From Rhodospirillaceae bacterium (GTDB lineage Bacteria > Pseudomonadota > Alphaproteobacteria > Rhodospirillales > UBA2165), in assembly GCA_947467145.1 (NCBI GenBank), contig CANIGJ010000001.1, positions 1 through 64,000 on the forward strand: DNA of 64,000 bases, read 5' to 3'. The notes beneath the pieces are model-generated. The model saw only the letters and a list, made by a program, of their open reading frames with translations. It ran no database searches and had not been told where the DNA came from. The first letter of the stretch is position 1. Every line of letters begins with the position of its first letter. A program made the position numbers and the translations under genes. Below, piece after piece: positions 25,700 to 34,395 of the stretch.

Positions 25700-26875
25700 T
25701 TATTTGGGGAAGGTCATCACGAACCGTACACCCGGCTTATTGTCCTCCCAGACGATCCGCCCATCGAGCTGACGCCCGAGATTTTCGATCAAACGCATGC
25801 CGAGGCTGCGCGACTTGTTGATGTCGCCGGACGGCAAGCCGATGCCATCATCGCTCACTTCAAGTTGAAGGCGCTCGGCCGCGATCGCTTTGATCGAAAG
25901 GCGCACCGCCCCCGATCCTCCGCGATAGGCGTATTTGAATGCATTGGTCACCAATTCGTTCGCGATCAGACCCAGCGGCACCGCCCGATCCGTTGCTATC
26001 GACAGAGGGGGCGCATCGCACGTCAGGACGTGCTTCGGCCCAGACGCACCCAATAACACGCACAGATCGTTGAGGAAGCCGGCTAGGTCGATGCTATGAA
26101 CGTCATTGCCACGCCACAACTGGTCGTGAATCTGTGCGACGGTCTGGACCCGCGCTTCGGCGTCCAGCAAGGCGGTCTGGACTTCCGAACGCGCCGAGAG
26201 CCGGCGTTGCATCGCCAACAGGCTGGCGACGATCAATAGGCTGTTCTTGACCCGGTGGCTGATCTCTTGCGTCAGCATCTGTTGATCGTCGAGGGCCTGG
26301 CGGAGCGACAATTCGGCCTTGCGCCGCTCCAGCGCGACACCCAGGAGATTCGCAAAACCTTGCAGAAAACCGCTGTCGGCATCCGTAAAACGGCCGGCAT
26401 CGGTGCTATCAACCTCAAGCACCCCGAAACAATCTTCGCCGCTGCGGATGATGACGTTGATCGCACGTTTGACACCATGCTCGACCAAGAGCCGTGGCGT
26501 GCGGAAGCGGTCTTCCTTCGATAGATGATTCGAGATCACCGGCTGGGCGGTCTTAAAGGCATAACCTGCGGGACTGGCCAAATCGCCTTCCACCCGCGCG
26601 TGCCCCACCACGCCAGGTTTCCACCCCACGCCGGCGCGGACAATGAATTGTTTCTCCTCGGGCAGGTATTCCAAGACCTTGCTGAATTCACTCTGCAGGC
26701 CGACAGCCGAGACGCGGCTCGCTTCCTGGAGCAGTTCGGCCGCGTCATGTCGCTTGAAAGCGAAACAGCCGAATTCAGTGATTAACTGCTGTTGACGAAG
26801 CCGGTAGGCCAGTTCTTCCGCTTGGTTCCCGCCACTCTCCGGCGGAACGGGAGAGGCTTCAATCACATCATCCAT
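25700..26875 (-). CDS. GAF-domain sensor histidine kinase, HisKA_2/HWE type
   Basis: 391-residue soluble sensor kinase with no membrane helix. A GAF domain (about residues 40-185) precedes the dimerisation box EISHRVKNSLLIVASLL with phospho-acceptor His207, the HisKA_2 pattern. The ATPase domain has the N box NELVTNAFKYAYRGG, DDGIGLP and a final GxRFVMTFPK. Such kinases in alphaproteobacteria often act in the general stress or light/redox response. No response regulator, PhyR or anti-sigma gene is adjacent, so its partner is elsewhere. A clear ribosome site is lacking; the 26875 ATG is chosen on protein length. Confidence 0.88.
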   Translation of the reverse strand: MDDVIEASPVPPESGGNQAEELAYRLRQQQLITEFGCFAFKRHDAAELLQEASRVSAVGLQSEFSKVLEYLPEEKQFIVRAGVGWKPGVVGHARVEGDLASPAGYAFKTAQPVISNHLSKEDRFRTPRLLVEHGVKRAINVIIRSGEDCFGVLEVDSTDAGRFTDADSGFLQGFANLLGVALERRKAELSLRQALDDQQMLTQEISHRVKNSLLIVASLLAMQRRLSARSEVQTALLDAEARVQTVAQIHDQLWRGNDVHSIDLAGFLNDLCVLLGASGPKHVLTCDAPPLSIATDRAVPLGLIANELVTNAFKYAYRGGSGAVRLSIKAIAAERLQLEVSDDGIGLPSGDINKSRSLGMRLIENLGRQLDGRIVWEDNKPGVRFVMTFPK

Positions 26876-27044
26876 GGGGAAACCTTTGAGGGTCCGTAAA
26901 CGAATATTTTCGCGTGCCCGCGGGACACACGCTAACCGATAACACCCGAGAACCCCACAGATTGTTCAATTCTGCGCGATGTCGAGCATAGGACGCGAAT
27001 AATCACTTCTTTTTTCGGACACGAATCGTACCTAAGGTGCGGCC

Positions 27045-27848
27045 ATGTCTCTAGACTCGTTCCTCGCCGCGCTGTTCCTGGGCTTCGTCGAAGGCATCAC
27101 CGAATATCTGCCCGTCTCGTCGACCGGGCATCTCATCGTGTTTATCGATCTGTTGGGTTTCGTCGGCCCGCCCGGCAAGATCTTCGAGATCGCCATCCAG
27201 ATGGGCGCGGTCTTGGCCGTCTGCATTCTGTATGCGCGCCGCCTGTTCGCCGTCGTGACCGGCCTGCCCCATGACGCCGCCGCCCAGCGCTTCGCCATCG
27301 CGATCGTCATCGCCTTCATCCCCGCCGCAATCCTCGGCGTGCTGTTCCACGACATCATCAAGCAAGTGCTGTTCTCGCCCGCGGTGGTCGCCACCACCCT
27401 GATTCTGGGCGGCATCGCCATGCTGATCATCGAGAAGGTGAAACCGCAGCCGCGCCTTTATCAGATCGAGCAAATGGGCCTGCGCACCGCGCTCGGCATC
27501 GGCTTGCTGCAATGCCTGGCGTTGGTGCCCGGCGTGTCGCGCTCCGGCGCCACCATCATGGGCGCGCTGATGTTGGGTCTGGAACGCAAGACAGCAGCCG
27601 AATTTTCGTTCTTCCTGGCGATTCCCACGCTATTGGGGGCGACGGTGTACGATCTGTGGAAGAATCGCGCCGGGTTGGACGGCGACGGGGCCCTGCTGAT
27701 TCTCACCGGATTTCTGGCCGCCTTCGTCGTCGCCCTGGCGACCGTCAAATGGATGATCGGCTTTGTCAGCCGCCGCGGATTCGCTCCGTTCGCGTGGTAT
27801 CGCATCGCTTTCGGGGCGATCCTCGCCGTGATCTTGTATCTGCGCTGA
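27045..27848 (+). CDS. uppP: Undecaprenyl-diphosphatase UppP
   Basis: 267-residue inner-membrane phosphatase that recycles the undecaprenyl carrier for cell-wall synthesis and can confer bacitracin resistance. Both catalytic signatures are present: EGITEYLPVSSTGHLI near the N-terminus and PGVSRSGATIMGALMLG near residue 160-175. Length and the helix pattern (about eight) are normal. AAGGTG precedes the ATG. It is a single-gene unit. Confidence 0.96.
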   Translation: MSLDSFLAALFLGFVEGITEYLPVSSTGHLIVFIDLLGFVGPPGKIFEIAIQMGAVLAVCILYARRLFAVVTGLPHDAAAQRFAIAIVIAFIPAAILGVLFHDIIKQVLFSPAVVATTLILGGIAMLIIEKVKPQPRLYQIEQMGLRTALGIGLLQCLALVPGVSRSGATIMGALMLGLERKTAAEFSFFLAIPTLLGATVYDLWKNRAGLDGDGALLILTGFLAAFVVALATVKWMIGFVSRRGFAPFAWYRIAFGAILAVILYLR

Positions 27849-27915
27849 GATCGAGCGGCTTGGTCATTCCCGCCTGCCCCTGTAAAAGAGTGCCAAGCAA
27901 CAGGGAATTCGCCTC

Positions 27916-28767
27916 ATGGACATCGATTCGACACCGCCCCGCCGGAGCTTCCTCTACGTTCCCGCCGCCCGGCCCGAACGCTTCGCCAAGGCGATGACCA
28001 GCGGCGCCGATATGGTCTGCGTCGATCTCGAAGACGCGGTAGCCAGCGACGCCAAGGAAGCCGGCCGTAAAGCGAGCATCGCCTTTTTCGCCGAGGCCAA
28101 TACCGGCGGCGTCGAACGTCTGGTACGTATCAATTCCATCCGCACGGCCGAAGGCCTCGCCGATCTGTATGCCTTCGCGCAGGCCGACTCGGCGCCCGAC
28201 GGCATCCTGCTGCCCAAGGTCAAAAGCGCCGACGAAGCCGAAATCGCCCTCGATGTGCTGGCCGTCAAACATCCCGACGTGCAGATCCACGTGCAGCTCG
28301 AAACCGTGGAGGCCCTGGAGGCCGCGTTCGTCATCGCCAATACGCCAGGCGTCGCGTCCCTGGTCTTCGGTGGCATGGATATGGCGGCAGGATTACGCGT
28401 CGAACCCGTGTGGGACGCGCTGCTTTATGCCCGTCAACGGCTCGTCCACGCCGCCGCGACCGCGAAGATCGATCTGCTCGACATGCCGTTCTTCGGTCTC
28501 GACGACGAAGCGGGCCTCAAGCGCGAAGCCGAGAATGCACAGAAGATCGGTTTCACCGGCAAGACCTGCATCCACCCGAAACAGGTGGGGATTGTCAGCG
28601 CCGCGTTCAGCCCGAGTGCGGCCGAGATCGCCCGCGCGCGCGACCTGATCAAGAAGTACGAAGCGCAGGATCAGGCCTTCGTCGTCATCGACGGCGTGAT
28701 CCTGGAAGCGCCGGTACTGCAGCGGCTCTATCGTATCCTGGCGATCGCGGATCGTATCGGAGCCTGA
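27916..28767 (+). CDS. CitE-like CoA ester lyase (HpcH/HpaI aldolase superfamily)
   Basis: 283-residue TIM-barrel lyase. Family signatures are RRSFLYVPAARPERFAKAM, the metal site in VCVDLEDAV, VQIHVQLETVEALE and TCIHPKQVGIV. Relatives cleave citramalyl-, malyl- or beta-methylmalyl-CoA. Its stop overlaps the start of the first HAD gene (ATGA), so it heads a three-gene unit with two phosphatase-like genes. Whether the phosphatases act on the same pathway, for example by removing glycolate-type byproducts, is unknown. Confidence 0.9.
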   Translation: MDIDSTPPRRSFLYVPAARPERFAKAMTSGADMVCVDLEDAVASDAKEAGRKASIAFFAEANTGGVERLVRINSIRTAEGLADLYAFAQADSAPDGILLPKVKSADEAEIALDVLAVKHPDVQIHVQLETVEALEAAFVIANTPGVASLVFGGMDMAAGLRVEPVWDALLYARQRLVHAAATAKIDLLDMPFFGLDDEAGLKREAENAQKIGFTGKTCIHPKQVGIVSAAFSPSAAEIARARDLIKKYEAQDQAFVVIDGVILEAPVLQRLYRILAIADRIGA

Positions 28768-29435
28768 TGACACGTCTTGTTATCTTCGATTGCGACGGCG
28801 TCCTCATCGATAGCGAGCCCATCGCCTGCGCCATCATGGCGGAGGTTTTCACCGCCAGCGGCTTCCCGCTCACCGCGACCGACATCCATGCCTTCATCGG
28901 CCAGGACGGCGCCACGACCTACGCCGAAGTCGAACGCCGGTTCGGCAAGAAGCTGCCGGCCGATATACGCGAACGCAATCGGGCGGTCTATCGCACGCGC
29001 CTGGCCACCGATGCGATGCCGGCGATCAACGGCGTGGCCGATCTGATCGATCGCTTGGCAACGCCCGCCTGTGTCGCTTCCAACTCGTCGCACGAATATC
29101 TGGCGATGGTGCTGGCCAGCGCGCAACTGGCCGACAAATTCCCGCAACGCATCTTCTCGTCCTACGACGTTCCCCGCCCCAAGCCGCATCCCGATCTGTT
29201 CGAACATGCGGCGCGCAGTCTTGGCGTGACGGCGGACGGCTGCATCGTCATCGAAGACAGCGTGCACGGCGTAAATGCCGGTGTCGCCGCCGGGATGCGC
29301 GTGATCGGCTTTTGCGGCGGCGGGCATTGCCTGGATGGCCACGCCGACAAGCTGATCGCCGCCGGTGCGCATATTGTGTGCGCGGATATGGAAGACGTCG
29401 CACGGCATCTCGGCACCTACGGGTATCTCGCGTGA
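28767..29435 (+). CDS. HAD-superfamily hydrolase, phosphoglycolate-phosphatase-like (first copy)
   Basis: 222-residue haloacid-dehalogenase phosphatase. Motif I is FDCDGVLIDSE (nucleophile Asp8, acid Asp10), motif II is the Ser of CVASNSSHEY, motif III the Lys of RPKPHPDLF, and motif IV reads IVIEDSVHGV. A cap domain follows motif I. The real start is the ATG overlapping the citE-like stop; a longer in-frame upstream frame is a shadow of that gene. Substrates of this class are small phospho-sugars or phosphoglycolate. Confidence 0.9.
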   Translation: MTRLVIFDCDGVLIDSEPIACAIMAEVFTASGFPLTATDIHAFIGQDGATTYAEVERRFGKKLPADIRERNRAVYRTRLATDAMPAINGVADLIDRLATPACVASNSSHEYLAMVLASAQLADKFPQRIFSSYDVPRPKPHPDLFEHAARSLGVTADGCIVIEDSVHGVNAGVAAGMRVIGFCGGGHCLDGHADKLIAAGAHIVCADMEDVARHLGTYGYLA

Positions 29436-30100
29436 CTCAACTCGTCATCTTCGATGGCGACGGCGTGCTCTACGATACCGAACCCGTGGTCGGCCGTGTA
29501 CAGGCCGACGTCATCACCGCGCTCGGTTTTCCCATCACCTTGGCGGACACGCAGAGCCACACCGGTAAGACAGGCGCGGAATTCTATGCCGCGATGGCAG
29601 AACGTTTCGGCATGACGATCCCCGATGACATCAACCAACGTTTCGTCACACGTTATGCCGAGGTCCTGGCCGATGGACTCGCTCCCATCCGCGGCGTGCG
29701 CGACTTGATCGACCGGCTCAACGTGCCCTTCTGCCTCGCCACCAATTCGACCCGAGGTCGCCTCGACGTCACCTTGGCCGCGACCGGGCTGGCCGACATC
29801 TTCAAAGATCGCGCGTTCTGTCTCGACGACGTGGCGCGCGGCAAGCCGGCCCCCGATATGTTCCTGCTCGCCGCCAAAACGATGCGCGCCGCCCCGGGCG
29901 ACTGCCTCTGCATCGACGACAATATCCCCGGTATCCAGGCGGCGCGCGCCGCCGGCATGCGCGCCATCGGCTTCACCGGCAACAGCCACACCGCGCCGGG
30001 CCAGGCCGAACGCCTGATTGCGGCGGGCGCGGAGAGCGTGTGCGCGGATATGAGCACATTCGAGACGCTCCTCGCGCAACGCGGATGGCTGCGCCCATAA
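29432..30100 (+). CDS. HAD-superfamily hydrolase (second copy)
   Basis: 222-residue paralog of the preceding gene. Motif I is FDGDGVLYDTE (nucleophile Asp8, acid Asp10; the residue between them is Gly rather than Cys), motif II the Thr/Ser of LATNSTRGR, motif III KPAPDMF, and motif IV CLCIDDNIPGI. It starts at a GTG that overlaps the previous stop by four bases, so the two are tightly coupled. The tandem suggests duplication followed by substrate divergence. Confidence 0.88.
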   Translation: MTQLVIFDGDGVLYDTEPVVGRVQADVITALGFPITLADTQSHTGKTGAEFYAAMAERFGMTIPDDINQRFVTRYAEVLADGLAPIRGVRDLIDRLNVPFCLATNSTRGRLDVTLAATGLADIFKDRAFCLDDVARGKPAPDMFLLAAKTMRAAPGDCLCIDDNIPGIQAARAAGMRAIGFTGNSHTAPGQAERLIAAGAESVCADMSTFETLLAQRGWLRP

Positions 30101-30213
30101 TTCCGTTGCCCCGTCCCGCTCCGCGATGACATAATTTTTGTCTGGGTTTTTCCCTGGGTCGCGCGCGAACGCGGCCGCCATCGCGTATCCCCTACCCTCA
30201 GGACGTCAGGCCC

Positions 30214-32025
30214 GTGGAATTCGGCAATAGCCTCATACTGATCTCGGCAGGTCTGATCCTGCTGAGCATCTTCGCGGGCATCCTGTCGTCGCGCGTCGGC
30301 GCCCCGTTGCTGCTGGTGTTCCTGGCGCTCGGCATGGTGGCCGGGGAGGATGGGCCGGGCGGCATCCAATTCAGCGATTTCGGGACCGCCTACATCATCG
30401 GCGCGACCTCGCTCGCCATCGTCCTGTTCGACGGTGGCCTGCGCACGCCGCTGGCCACGCTCCGCACGGCAGCCGCACCCGCCGCCATGCTGGCCACGGT
30501 CGGCGTCGCCCTGACGGCCGGCATTGTCGCGGTGGCCGCCCATTATCTGCTCGATCTCAGCTGGGTCGGCGCGGTCCTGATCGGTTCCACCGTCGCCTCC
30601 ACCGACGCGGCGGCGGTATTCTTTCTGCTGCAAACCGGCGGCATCAATCTCGCGCGCCGGGTGCGGGCCACCCTGGAGGCCGAGTCCGGCCTGAACGATC
30701 CGATGGCGGTGTTTCTCACCATCAGCTGCATCGAATTGATCGCACGCGGCGCGCTGACGATCGGCTGGGGCGATGCCGGTCATTTCGCGCTCGAATTCGC
30801 CGTCGAAATGATCGGTGGCGGTATTGTCGGCCTGGGCGGCGGTTATGCCATGGTCACCCTGATCAACCGACTGAAGCTCGATTCCGGCCTCTATCCGATC
30901 TTCGCGCTCGCCGCCGCGCTGCTGATCTTCGCCGGCACGCAGACCGCCGGAGCCTCGGGCTTCCTCGCCGTGTATCTGGCGGGCGTCGTCGTCGGCAACC
31001 GGCGCCATCGGGCGCGCCAGGTGATCGAACGCTTCCAGGACGGGATCGCCTGGCTGTCGCAGATCGCCATGTTCGTCATGCTTGGCCTGCTCGTCACACC
31101 GCATCTGCTTGTCTCATCGCTGGTGCCGGCTCTCGCCATTGCGGGCGTCCTGATTTTCGTCGCACGTCCCGTCGCCACCGTGCTCTGCCTGGCGCCGTTC
31201 GGCTTTCGCCGCCGCGAGCAGGCCTTCGTCGCCTGGGTGGGCTTGCGCGGCGCCGTGCCGATCTTCCTCGCCAGCATCCCGGTGATGGCGCACGTGCCGC
31301 AGGCACGGCTCTATTTCGACGTCGCCTTCGTGGTCGTCTTCGTCTCGCTCATCGTGCAGGGCTGGACGGTGGCGACGATGGCGCATTTCCTGCGCGTCGC
31401 CCTGCCGCCCGAACCGGCGGCGCCTCATCGCTACGACATCGACCTGCCGACCGACGTCGGGCGCGACATGGTGGCCTTTGCCGTGCAGGAAGGCAGCCTA
31501 TCGTCGCGCCTGCGCGCCTCCGACATCGTCGAGCGCACCGGCATCGAAATCGTCGCCGTCATCCGCGAGGGCGAGATGCGCCAGGCCGATGGCGTTTGGC
31601 GCTTCCTGCCCGGCGATCAGGTGTTGGTGCTGGCGGGGCCGGACGGCATGGCCAAGCTCGATCCGATCTTCGGTGCACCGCAGCAATCACGGCACGCCGA
31701 GGAAGAAGAATCCGTGCTCGGCGAATTCGTCATCGACCCCAACGCCAAGATGGGCGAACTCGCCGAAGCCTACGAATTTCCCGTCCCAGCGGGCGATCGC
31801 GAGCTGACGGCTGCCGAGTTCCTGCGCCGCCATCGCCGCCGCAAGCCAGAAACGGGCGATCGCTTCCGCGTCGGGCCCATCGAATTCGTGGTGCGCGCGG
31901 TCGAAGGCGGCCAGATCACGCGCATCGGCATCGAGCTCGATCCCGAAGGTGCGGCACCGCTCTCGCGCGACAGCATGCGCCTGTGGTTCGGCCATCTGAC
32001 GGACGCGCTACGCCGGAAGCCTTAG
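30214..32025 (+). CDS. NhaP2/CvrA-type potassium/proton antiporter
   Basis: 603-residue inner-membrane antiporter starting at GTG 30214. The first 390 residues are a CPA1 Na+/H+ exchanger domain with about 12 helices, including GSTVASTDAAAVFFLL, where the conserved Asp sits, and AESGLNDPMAVFLT. A regulatory RCK_C (TrkA-C) domain follows (about 405-490, EGSLSSRLRASDIVERTG). A C-terminal CorC/HlyC-like domain (about 505-600) completes the NhaP2 architecture. It would protect against potassium or volume stress by exchanging K+ for H+. The first ten bases upstream hold only a modest ribosome site. Confidence 0.9.
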   Translation: MEFGNSLILISAGLILLSIFAGILSSRVGAPLLLVFLALGMVAGEDGPGGIQFSDFGTAYIIGATSLAIVLFDGGLRTPLATLRTAAAPAAMLATVGVALTAGIVAVAAHYLLDLSWVGAVLIGSTVASTDAAAVFFLLQTGGINLARRVRATLEAESGLNDPMAVFLTISCIELIARGALTIGWGDAGHFALEFAVEMIGGGIVGLGGGYAMVTLINRLKLDSGLYPIFALAAALLIFAGTQTAGASGFLAVYLAGVVVGNRRHRARQVIERFQDGIAWLSQIAMFVMLGLLVTPHLLVSSLVPALAIAGVLIFVARPVATVLCLAPFGFRRREQAFVAWVGLRGAVPIFLASIPVMAHVPQARLYFDVAFVVVFVSLIVQGWTVATMAHFLRVALPPEPAAPHRYDIDLPTDVGRDMVAFAVQEGSLSSRLRASDIVERTGIEIVAVIREGEMRQADGVWRFLPGDQVLVLAGPDGMAKLDPIFGAPQQSRHAEEEESVLGEFVIDPNAKMGELAEAYEFPVPAGDRELTAAEFLRRHRRRKPETGDRFRVGPIEFVVRAVEGGQITRIGIELDPEGAAPLSRDSMRLWFGHLTDALRRKP

Positions 32026-32040
32026 ACAAAGGAGATCGTT

Positions 32041-32496
32041 ATGCCTGCACCTTACAGCGGCGGCTGCCAATGCGGCGCGGTGCGTTACGAGATCACCAGT
32101 GAGCCGACCGGATTGACGGTCTGTCATTGCACGGATTGTCAGCGCCAATCGGCGAGTGCGTTCGGCATGTCCCTACGCGTGCCAACGGCATCGGTGCGCT
32201 TCACCAAAGGCACGCCGAAAACGTTCTCATTCGCCGGCGACAGCGGGCGACCCAAGGTCGGCGCCTTCTGCCCCGACTGCGGCACGCGGCTCTATCACAT
32301 TTTGGCGCCCACCGCGCCGTCGACAACGATCAAGGCTGGAACGCTCGACAATCCGTCGGCGTTCAAACCGGTCGTGCATATCTGGACACGCAGCAAACAG
32401 CCGTGGGTCCCGATTCCGGACGGCATGCTGCAATACGAAAAAGGCGCACCGGATCAGGCCGTCGTCGATAAGGCCTGGGCGGAACGGAAGCCCTAA
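32041..32496 (+). CDS. GFA family (glutathione-dependent formaldehyde-activating-like) protein
   Basis: 151-residue zinc protein. The family Cys pattern is complete: Cys9/Cys11, Cys28/Cys30/Cys33 and Cys77/Cys80 (GGCQCGAVRYE, CHCTDCQRQS, FCPDCGTRLYH). Related Gfa enzymes speed S-hydroxymethylglutathione formation, but most family members have no proven substrate. AAAGGAGA precedes the ATG, and it lies 15 bases after the antiporter gene. It ends exactly where the convergent monooxygenase gene ends, with no spacer. Confidence 0.9.
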   Translation: MPAPYSGGCQCGAVRYEITSEPTGLTVCHCTDCQRQSASAFGMSLRVPTASVRFTKGTPKTFSFAGDSGRPKVGAFCPDCGTRLYHILAPTAPSTTIKAGTLDNPSAFKPVVHIWTRSKQPWVPIPDGMLQYEKGAPDQAVVDKAWAERKP

Positions 32497-33714
32497 CTAC
32501 GCCGAGGCGTTCAGGCGTTCCTTGTCGAAACCGGCGGTCTGGCGATAACGCGTGGCGACTTGTTCAAGCTCGTCCGGCGCGATCACATCCTCGATCCGTT
32601 TGAAACCTTGCGGCGCGCGCTGCTCGGCCCATTCCATCACGACCTCCGGTCCGAAGCCGCGGTTGGCCTGCACGACACCGTCGGTTGCCGGACGGCGCAC
32701 ACCTTCATACGCCGCCAGGCCCTTGAGCGGATCGGCGGCATTGGCGCCCAGCGCCGCGCCCAGGGCGCTGGCATCGAGGATGGCCTGCGAGCCGCCGTTG
32801 GAGCCGATCGGATACATCGGATGCGCGGCGTCACCGAGCAAAGTGGCGCGGCCGAAGGTCCATTGCGGCACCGGATCGCGATCGATCATCGGATAGACAT
32901 AAACATCCTTGGCACGCTTCATCAGCGCCGGAACATCGAGCCAATCGAATGTCCACGACTCATAATGCTTCACGATGTCGTCGAGCTTGCCCATCGCGTT
33001 CCAATCTTCCGGTCCCGGCAATTCGGGCACCGGGATGCGCGCGAGCCAATTGATGACCGCGTTGCCGTCACTGTCGGCGGGCGTGATCGGATAGGTCGTG
33101 AATTTCTGCATATGGTGGCCGATCACCGCCATGGTGGCGCCGGTGCGGAACGGCTTGCCGATGCTGGTCGAGCGCCACATGCAGGTGCCGGAATAATGCG
33201 GCGTCTGGTTGGGATAGAACAGCTTGCGCACGGCCGAATGAATGCCGTCCGCGCCGATCAGGATATCGCCCTCGGCGGTGTCGCCGTTATCGAACGTCGC
33301 GACGATCTTGGTGCCGCGTTCTTCGCACGACACGAAACGATGACCCGCCTTGATGCGATCGGCGCCAATGCGCTCCTGCGCCGCCTTGAGCAGCACCCCC
33401 TGCAGGCGGCCACGATTGATCGACACCTGCGGCCAGTTGTAGCCCGCCTTCAGCCCGCGCGGTTCGGCCCAGATGAGCTGGCCGTGTTTATTGAAATAGG
33501 CGAGCTCCTGCGTGGGTATCCCGGCCGCGACCACCTCGCCGAGCAAGCCCAGGCGATCTAATTCGCGCAACGCGTGCGGCAACGAATTGATGCCGACGCC
33601 AAGCTCGCGGATCTGCGGTACCGCCTCGAAGATACGAACCCCGATGCCTTGTTGGTGCAAAAACAGGCCCGCAGTCAGCCCGCCGATTCCCCCGCCGATG
33701 ATAAGTGCTTCCAT
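32497..33714 (-). CDS. FAD-dependent aromatic-ring-type monooxygenase
   Basis: 405-residue flavoprotein of the salicylate/p-hydroxybenzoate hydroxylase group. It begins with the Rossmann motif EALIIGGGIGGLTAGLFLHQQG. It has the DG motif LIGADGIHSAVR and the FAD ribityl motif LLGDAAHPMYPIGSNGGSQAILDA. The start at 33714 is preferred because the Rossmann motif then begins at residue 2 and an AAAAGG site precedes it. The substrate is unknown. It would hydroxylate a small aromatic or heteroaromatic compound with NAD(P)H and O2. Confidence 0.9.
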   Translation of the reverse strand: MEALIIGGGIGGLTAGLFLHQQGIGVRIFEAVPQIRELGVGINSLPHALRELDRLGLLGEVVAAGIPTQELAYFNKHGQLIWAEPRGLKAGYNWPQVSINRGRLQGVLLKAAQERIGADRIKAGHRFVSCEERGTKIVATFDNGDTAEGDILIGADGIHSAVRKLFYPNQTPHYSGTCMWRSTSIGKPFRTGATMAVIGHHMQKFTTYPITPADSDGNAVINWLARIPVPELPGPEDWNAMGKLDDIVKHYESWTFDWLDVPALMKRAKDVYVYPMIDRDPVPQWTFGRATLLGDAAHPMYPIGSNGGSQAILDASALGAALGANAADPLKGLAAYEGVRRPATDGVVQANRGFGPEVVMEWAEQRAPQGFKRIEDVIAPDELEQVATRYRQTAGFDKERLNASA

Positions 33715-33935
33715 TTGCTGCCTTTTTCTCCCTCGCAACACTGTGATCTTAAGTCACATCTTGCTCACACCCACAATAGGCAAACCACGCTACCGTCTAC
33801 AGGCTGGGTTGCATATCGCCTGGCTGAGTAAAGCTCTTTGAGGAAACGAAAAACAAGGTTTTGGCCGTATGTGATGGCCATCACTTTAGAAAAAAGGCCC
33901 TGGGGTTAGGGTCAACAAATGGAAACGAGGCGCAC

Positions 33936-34328
33936 ATGGACGTAGCCACCATCGCCTTCTTGGTGCTTCTCGGCGGAACCCCCGCCGAACACATCATTGC
34001 GATGCCGAGCATGGATGACTGCCGCCGGGCGGCCGAATCCATCTCAAGCTATCAGTGCCTGACCGCCGATGAGTTCGATGCACGCATCAACAACGTCACC
34101 AACATCCAGTCGGATTTCGCGCCCGCGTCGGGTCCCTCGACCGATCCGGTGACCAATTCGAACGGCGAACCCGAAATGAAGGCCATGGAGGGCACGCCGA
34201 GCGCCTTGAAGCGTCAGGTGCGCCGCGCCCTCGATCCGCAGCCCGAGCAGCGCAAGACGATCTATCCGGGCAAACGCGGGGTCAACGAACAGGGAAACGC
34301 CCGCATCATCGTCGCCCTTAATCGTTAA
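33936..34328 (+). CDS. Hypothetical 130-residue protein
   Basis: Small protein I do not recognise. It starts MDVATIAFLVLLGGTPAEHIIAM with one short hydrophobic stretch. A segment with two Cys (DDCRRAAESISSYQC) follows, then a Pro/Ser-rich linker and a basic C-terminal half. ACGAGGCGC lies before the ATG at 33936; the in-frame ATG 75 bases earlier adds no meaningful sequence. It could be membrane-attached or exported. It stands alone. Confidence 0.5.
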   Translation: MDVATIAFLVLLGGTPAEHIIAMPSMDDCRRAAESISSYQCLTADEFDARINNVTNIQSDFAPASGPSTDPVTNSNGEPEMKAMEGTPSALKRQVRRALDPQPEQRKTIYPGKRGVNEQGNARIIVALNR

Positions 34329-34395
34329 GTCTGGACCGCTAAAGCGATTCCGTCAGCCCGTGCTATAGTCGGCGCGATCCAGACGGAGATCGCGC

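Noticed and set aside
29653..31104. A 483-codon antisense frame across the second HAD gene and the antiporter.
   Set aside because: It crosses two genes with firm family motifs on the plus strand and has no motif of its own.
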